Origin: Curvibacter lanceolatus ATCC 14669
GTDB lineage: Bacteria > Pseudomonadota > Gammaproteobacteria > Burkholderiales > Burkholderiaceae_C
Direction of reading: 5' to 3'
NCBI RefSeq assembly: GCF_000381265.1
Contig: NZ_KB906253.1
Coordinates: forward strand, 620,001 to 684,000
Length of the DNA stretch: 64,000 nucleotides
Under the pieces are notes generated by a model, which was given only the letters and a program-made list of their open reading frames with translations, did no database searches and was not told the DNA's origin. The position numbers and the translations under genes are program-made. Shown piece by piece: positions 59,908-64,000 of the stretch; positions within the stretch are counted from its first letter, which is position 1, and every line of letters starts with the position of its first letter.

Positions 59908-60647
59908 CGCAATGGCCTCCGACTCGGTGTTTCGCCCAGCGCCACCCTCAGGAGTGACAAGGTGCGCCGCATGTGGGATTTGACGGTGCCCAAGGGCATC
60001 TGGACATGGGCGGCGATCTGCTCCTGGGTCATGTCACGGAAGTAGGCCAGGGCGATCAACTGGCGTCGCATCGGGTCCAGCTGCAACAGGGCTTCATGCA
60101 GCCGGGTGCCGTTCTGGGCCAGCTCCAGCAGGTCCATGGGGTCGTCCTGGGCATCGCTGCACAGGGCCCCCGATTCGTCCTGGGCGTCGACATGGCCTTC
60201 GTAACCGGGGGTTCTGCGCAAGGCGCGCAGGGCGTCCAAGGCGCGCGATCGCGTGATGTTGAGCACCCAGGCCGTCACGCTGCCGCGTGTCGGGTCGAAA
60301 CGCGGGGCCTGGCGCCAGACCTGCCAGAACGCGGTCTCTGTCACCTCTTCGGCCAGAGCCGGGTTGCGTGTCAGATGAAGTGCGGTGGAATAGACCCGGT
60401 TCACCAGACGCTGGTACAGCTCGGCCAGGGCGGCTTCGTCCTGGCGCATGACGCGGGCCACCAGCGCGGCCAGCAGCGCCGATTCGTCGGGCACATCGGC
60501 CATGTCGGACACGTCGTGCACGTAGGGCTCGCCTGGCTCATCGGTGACGGGCGCGCGTCCCTCCAGCCTTGGCGGATGGGTCGCCCCATCGCCAAGCACC
60601 TGCAGCACCCATTCGTCCTCTTCCGGATCGTTTTCAGGAAATTCCAT
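59904..60647 (-). CDS. ECF RNA polymerase sigma factor with acidic N-terminal extension
   Basis: Encodes 247 aa from ATG 60647; SD weak. The first 65 or so residues are acidic (EFPENDPEEDEWVLQVLGDG), an unusual extension. Region 2: ALAELYQRLVNRVYSTALHL and VTETAFWQVWRQAPRFDPTR. Region 4: LIALAYFRDMTQEQIAAHVQ and PLGTVKSHMRRTLSLLR. It is coupled to a ChrR-like cupin, as in the RpoE-ChrR group. The promoter at 60821-60847 matches the regulon motif, so autoregulation is likely. Confidence 0.92.
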   Translation of the reverse strand: MEFPENDPEEDEWVLQVLGDGATHPPRLEGRAPVTDEPGEPYVHDVSDMADVPDESALLAALVARVMRQDEAALAELYQRLVNRVYSTALHLTRNPALAEEVTETAFWQVWRQAPRFDPTRGSVTAWVLNITRSRALDALRALRRTPGYEGHVDAQDESGALCSDAQDDPMDLLELAQNGTRLHEALLQLDPMRRQLIALAYFRDMTQEQIAAHVQMPLGTVKSHMRRTLSLLRVALGETPSRRPLR

Positions 60648-60820
60648 TGCAGCTATCGCTTCCTCCGCCCAGGGCTTTCTTGGCGCGTTTGCTCTGACCC
60701 GTGCGCCATCCAGGCACACGAGGGCACCTGCCCAGGTGCCTGAAGGATGGCCGACCGGGCAAGCATCGTGTTGGCGTGCTGGGTCAATGGCCTGCAGGCA
60801 ACGCCATGCTCCACCGCTGA

Positions 60821-60847
60821 TACGCAACACATTCCTTTTTGGATGCA
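60821..60847 (-). promoter_or_regulatory. ECF-type promoter, unit 5 (TGCATCC-N16-CGTA, minus strand)
   Basis: On the minus strand TGCATCC (60847-60841), 16 nt, then CGTA (60824-60821). It lies about 175 nt upstream of the second ECF sigma gene. The 286-nt gap 60648-60933 holds no other feature I can name. Confidence 0.72.
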
Positions 60848-60933
60848 GCGCGCCAAAAAACAAGGCTTTCTTTGCCAGACCGGCCCCCCGGCGCACCGGC
60901 AGCCGGGGGAAGGCGCCAGCGAATGGCGCCAGC

Positions 60934-62226
60934 TCAAGCGGCCAGCACGACCCGGTCACGCCCCTGGTGCTTGGCCTGGTACAGCGCTTTGTCGGCGCGG
61001 TCCAGCCAGTCGCGCAGGTGGCGGTCGCTGGGCAGGCGGCTGGCCACGCCGACGCTGGCGGTCATGCCACGGGGTTGCTGGTCGTCGCCGCTCCAGAGCT
61101 GGCGCTGGCGCAACTGCCGCACGATGCGCTGGGCAATGGCCTCGGCCTCGGTGCTGCGGGTGTCGGGCAGCAGCACGGCAAACTCTTCGCCGCCCATGCG
61201 CCCCACCACATCGCTGTTGCGCAACTCGGCGCGCACCACCGCGGCAAATTCGATCAGGGCGCGGTCGCCTTCGAGGTGGCCGTAGCGGTCGTTGATAGAC
61301 TTGAAGTGGTCCAGATCGAGGATCAGCAGGGCCGGCGCGGATGTGGCCACGGCGCCGCCATCACGGGCACCCGCATTGGAACTTGCCAGGAACAGCGATT
61401 CAGCCGCCTCCAGCAGCACACGGCGGTTGCTCAGGCCGGTCAGCATGTCGGTGCTGGCCAGGCGGTGCAGTTCGCGCTCCAGGTTTTTGCGCTGGGTCAC
61501 GTCGCGGTAGATGCCCTCCACGCCGGCAAAGGCGCCGTGCTGGTCGTACAGGGCGTGGCTGCTGATCGAGATGTCGATCACCTGCCCATCGCGGCGCACC
61601 ATCTGGCCAGGGAAGTCGGACACCTCGCCGTGCTCCATGATGGCCACCTTGAAGGCGTCGCGGTCCTTGCTCTGAGGGTAGTAAGACTCGGCGGTGCGGC
61701 CTTCGATTTCATGGGGTTCGTAGCCCAGCACGCGGCGCACGCCCGGGCCCACATGCTGCACCACGCCCTGGGCGTCGGTGCGGTAGTACACGTCCTGCAT
61801 CTTCTCGAACAGGCGCCGGAAATTGCGCTCGCTTTCCTGCATCTCGTGTTGCAGGCGGTCCAGGTGGGTCATGTCGATGCCGCTGACCAGCAGGGCCGGC
61901 TGCCCCTGCCACAGCACCTTGGCACTGGCCAGCAGCACCATGCGGGTGTTGCCGCAGCAGGTCTGCATGCGGTAGCTGGTGCTTTGGTTGCGCTGACCGG
62001 GCACGCCGCCCTGGCTCAAGGCCTGCACGCGCCGGCGGGCTCGGGCAAGATCCAGCGGGTGGGTGAAATCACTGTAAGAGCGCCCCAGCACCTGATCGGC
62101 CTGTTCGGCCTCCAGCAGCACCAGGCAGGCGGGGTTGGCATGAACAATCTGGCCCGACACGGCCACCACGGCGGGGGTCGGCAGGGCGTCCAGAGTGTCG
62201 GTGTGCAGTTCCGGGGAATGCGGCAT
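60934..62226 (-). CDS. Diguanylate cyclase with two PAS domains
   Basis: Encodes 430 aa, cytoplasmic. PAS 1 at about residues 10-115 (ALPTPAVVAVSGQIVHANPA), PAS 2 at about 135-255 (LFEKMQDVYYRTDAQGVVQH; PAC segment SISSHALYDQHGAFAGVEGI). GGDEF domain about 260-430 with LTGLSNRRVL, LDLDHFKSINDRYGHLEGD and the active-site GGEEF in MGGEEFAVLL. It makes c-di-GMP. PAS ligands unknown; no haem motif seen. No ECF-type promoter was found upstream, so it may not belong to the regulon. Confidence 0.93.
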   Translation of the reverse strand: MPHSPELHTDTLDALPTPAVVAVSGQIVHANPACLVLLEAEQADQVLGRSYSDFTHPLDLARARRRVQALSQGGVPGQRNQSTSYRMQTCCGNTRMVLLASAKVLWQGQPALLVSGIDMTHLDRLQHEMQESERNFRRLFEKMQDVYYRTDAQGVVQHVGPGVRRVLGYEPHEIEGRTAESYYPQSKDRDAFKVAIMEHGEVSDFPGQMVRRDGQVIDISISSHALYDQHGAFAGVEGIYRDVTQRKNLERELHRLASTDMLTGLSNRRVLLEAAESLFLASSNAGARDGGAVATSAPALLILDLDHFKSINDRYGHLEGDRALIEFAAVVRAELRNSDVVGRMGGEEFAVLLPDTRSTEAEAIAQRIVRQLRQRQLWSGDDQQPRGMTASVGVASRLPSDRHLRDWLDRADKALYQAKHQGRDRVVLAA

Positions 62227-62377
62227 GGAAGCTCTGGAAAAGGGGCAGTTGGAAAACCGGTAATCGTTATTTTTGACAACCTTGTCTGCAATTTAGCACC
62301 ACCTTGGCCCTTTCGGGCCTGGGGGTTTTCCATTTGCCTGCTCCCGGGGCCAGACTTGGCCCCATGCCGGTCAGTCT

Positions 62378-63358
62378 TTACACCGACTTTGCGTCGTCAG
62401 CGGTGGCCGTCGGGGTGTCTGCCGGTGCAGCCCGGTACACCAGCACCTTCAAGGATCGGTCTTCGTTGGTGTCGGCAAAAACCGCCGGGTTGGCCACCCG
62501 TTGCTCAAAGACCAGGCTGGGCGCCAGTTCGCGCATCTGGCCTTGCAGAAAATCCAGCCCCAGGGTGGGCGAGTTCAGGCACAGCAAGGCGCGGCCGTCA
62601 GGGGCCAGCAGGTCGGGCAGGCGGCGCATCAGCCGGGCGTAGTCCTTGGTGGCCACAAAACTGCCCTTCTGGTGCGTGGGCGGGTCGACGACGATCAGGT
62701 CATACGGCCCGGCCCGGTTGATCTTGCCCCAGGTGGTGAAGATGTCGTGGGCCAGAAAGCTGGCCCCGGTGTCCAGCCCGTTGAGGCGGTGGTTCTGCTG
62801 GCCGATGGCAATGGCGCCGGAACTCATGTCCACGTTCACCACCTGGCGCGCCCCGGCCTGCAGGGCCACCACTGAAAATGCACAGGAGTAGGCAAACAGG
62901 TTCAGCACCTTGGGGGCGCGCAGGCCATTGGGGTGGGGGTGGGCCAGCAGGTGCTCGCGCACCCAGCGCCGGCCTTCGGCCATGTCCAGGAACAGGCCGT
63001 GGTTCTGCCCCTTGAGCACGTGCACCCGGTACTGCGCGCCGCGTTCGCTCACCACATGCGGCTCGGGCACGTTGCCCGCCATCAGACGGGTTTCGGCTCG
63101 GCCTTCCAGGCGCTGCTGGAACACCCAGTTCAGCGGCTGCCCGGGGGCGATCTGCGCCCAGCGGGCCTGCAGGGCGGTCTGCAGCGTGGCCAGTTCCGAA
63201 TCGGACGCGGGCAGAAAGCTGGTCACCACCCACACGGGCGGGTAGGCGTCCAGCGTCCATTGCTCGCAGCCCGGGTAGCGGCCGCCCCGGCCGTGGAACA
63301 GGCGTTGGGCGTCTTGGGGCATGTCCATCGAGGCGATGGTGTCGAGCAGGGCTTGCAT
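62378..63358 (-). CDS. Class I SAM-dependent methyltransferase (RlmI-like)
   Basis: Encodes 326 aa from ATG 63358; ATG 63418 or 63463 would extend it. RlmI/RlmK-like: FLDMAEGRRWVREHLLAH then VLNLFAYSCAFSVVALQAGA (SAM motif I), VNVDMSSGAIAIGQQNHRLN, and catalytic DPPTHQKGSFVATKDYARLM near residue 230. It lacks the N-terminal PUA domain of RlmI. Probably an rRNA cytosine-5 methyltransferase or similar; substrate not certain. Its end is 152 nt from the GGDEF start. Confidence 0.87.
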   Translation of the reverse strand: MQALLDTIASMDMPQDAQRLFHGRGGRYPGCEQWTLDAYPPVWVVTSFLPASDSELATLQTALQARWAQIAPGQPLNWVFQQRLEGRAETRLMAGNVPEPHVVSERGAQYRVHVLKGQNHGLFLDMAEGRRWVREHLLAHPHPNGLRAPKVLNLFAYSCAFSVVALQAGARQVVNVDMSSGAIAIGQQNHRLNGLDTGASFLAHDIFTTWGKINRAGPYDLIVVDPPTHQKGSFVATKDYARLMRRLPDLLAPDGRALLCLNSPTLGLDFLQGQMRELAPSLVFEQRVANPAVFADTNEDRSLKVLVYRAAPADTPTATADDAKSV

Positions 63359-63452
63359 GGAGGGGAGATCGTGGGGGTGGAACTGCTTGGGCAAGGCGAC
63401 GCCCGGAAGGGGGCACATCTTAGCGTGGGCCGACACGGCAGAATCTGCAGCC

Positions 63453-64000
63453 ATGAACCCCACGCCGATTCCTCCTGTCCCAGCGGCTCAGCCGCCTGCA
63501 CCCGCACCCTTCCAACTGCTGACCACCCTGCAGGGGCCGCGCATCCGCCTGCGCCCCTTGCAGGCCGATGATGGCCCGGCCCTGTTGAAGGCCGCCGCCG
63601 ATGGCGAGTTGTGGCAATTGCCCTTCACGGTGGTGCCGTCGGCCGACACGGTGCACACCTACCTGGCCGAGGCCCTGGCCGGGCGCGAGGCGGGCACCGT
63701 GATGCCTTTTGCCACCGAGCTGGTGGCCACCGGCGAGGTGATCGGCACCACCCGGTTCTGGAAGATCCACCGCCGGCACCGCAAACTGGAGATCGGCGCC
63801 ACCTGGCTGGCCGCGCGCTGGCAGCGCAGCTTTGCCAACACCGAGGCCAAGTACCTGCTGCTGCGCCATGCGTTCGAGGTGATGCAGTGCGTGCGCGTGC
63901 AACTGACCACCGACGAGATCAACCAGCGTTCGCGCGCCGCCATCCTGCGCCTGGGCGCGGTGCAGGAGGGCATCGTGCGGCACGAACGCATCATGCCCGA
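63453..64000 (+). CDS. GNAT-family N-acetyltransferase (3' end outside window)
   Basis: At least 182 residues from ATG 63453 to the window edge, with no stop. A Pro-rich leader (TPIPPVPAAQPPAPAP) precedes the domain: GPRIRLRPLQADDGPALLKA, GEVIGTTRFWKI, LEIGATWLAARWQRSFANTE (CoA-binding region) and NQRSRAAILRLGAVQEGIVR, typical of RimJ/RimL-like enzymes. Divergent from the methyltransferase gene. The last residues are cut off by the window. Confidence 0.88.
   Translation, partial: MNPTPIPPVPAAQPPAPAPFQLLTTLQGPRIRLRPLQADDGPALLKAAADGELWQLPFTVVPSADTVHTYLAEALAGREAGTVMPFATELVATGEVIGTTRFWKIHRRHRKLEIGATWLAARWQRSFANTEAKYLLLRHAFEVMQCVRVQLTTDEINQRSRAAILRLGAVQEGIVRHERIMP

Noticed and set aside
62306-62319. 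GGCCC-TTTC-GGGCC hairpin as a terminator between the GGDEF and methyltransferase genes
   Set aside because: Short stem, and on the minus strand, where termination is needed, there is no T-run after it.
60544-62721. 725-residue plus-strand open frame
   Set aside because: Antisense to the GGDEF and methyltransferase genes, with no recognisable domain.

Overview
The window is GC-rich chromosomal DNA from a nitrogen-fixing betaproteobacterium, most likely Burkholderiales. The evidence is a complete nifHDK / nifENX core with Burkholderiales-style accessory genes, four orphan Bug/TctC-type periplasmic receptors, and uniformly GC-rich codon use. The genus cannot be fixed from sequence alone. No rRNA, tRNA or CRISPR array was seen.

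Layout. 1-15990 and 19600-22504 hold the nif region. A divergent operon (group II truncated haemoglobin, an unrecognised 202-aa protein, a rhodanese cut by the window edge) faces nifHDK across an intergenic region with sigma-54-type promoters and one exact NifA-type site. nifK is followed by four unrecognised ORFs and a ferritin-like gene. One of these ORFs looks like the C-terminal half of a CCA-adding enzyme with its HD motif lost. Two minus-strand genes (a secreted zinc-phospholipase-like protein and a small ORF) interrupt the cluster. It resumes, with its own sigma-54 promoter, as nifE-nifN-nifX-DUF269-DUF683-fdxB-nifQ. nifB, nifA, nifUSV and similar genes are not in the window. 16.0-19.6 kb is an accessory stretch of minus-strand orphan ORFs, including one AT-rich gene, a 169-bp MITE-like element and a 29-bp direct repeat. 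After it come a globin-like gene with a sigma-54-type promoter, a luciferase-like monooxygenase and modE.

22.9-50.1 kb is metabolic and transport DNA. It carries a sulfonate/nitrate-type binding protein, lrgAB, an acyl-CoA synthetase / thioesterase / Bug / SDR run and an atypical GalE. Next is a polyamine-type ABC transporter operon with a GntR regulator and a hydantoin-racemase-like protein. Back-to-back remnants of aroE and a LysR gene follow. Then come two different hipBA modules and, between them, an eight-gene minus-strand catabolic operon (Bug receptors, RraA-like aldolase, 2-hydroxyacid dehydrogenase, cyclase, amidohydrolase, SMP-30 lactonase) with a divergent IclR gene. A cho nuclease gene closes the stretch.

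50.1-60.9 kb is the most striking part. Five transcription units each have the same promoter-like signature, TG(C/A)ATCC - 16 or 17 nt - CGTA, ahead of the first gene. They encode cupredoxins, a ferritin-like protein, cytochromes c, a secreted truncated haemoglobin, a DUF3034 outer-membrane-type protein, a chemoreceptor, ChrR-like cupins, and two ECF sigma factors with likely anti-sigma partners. This reads as a self-contained, partly duplicated ECF regulon for envelope redox or metal/haem/gas sensing. The window ends with a PAS-PAS-GGDEF protein, an RlmI-like methyltransferase and a GNAT gene cut by the edge.
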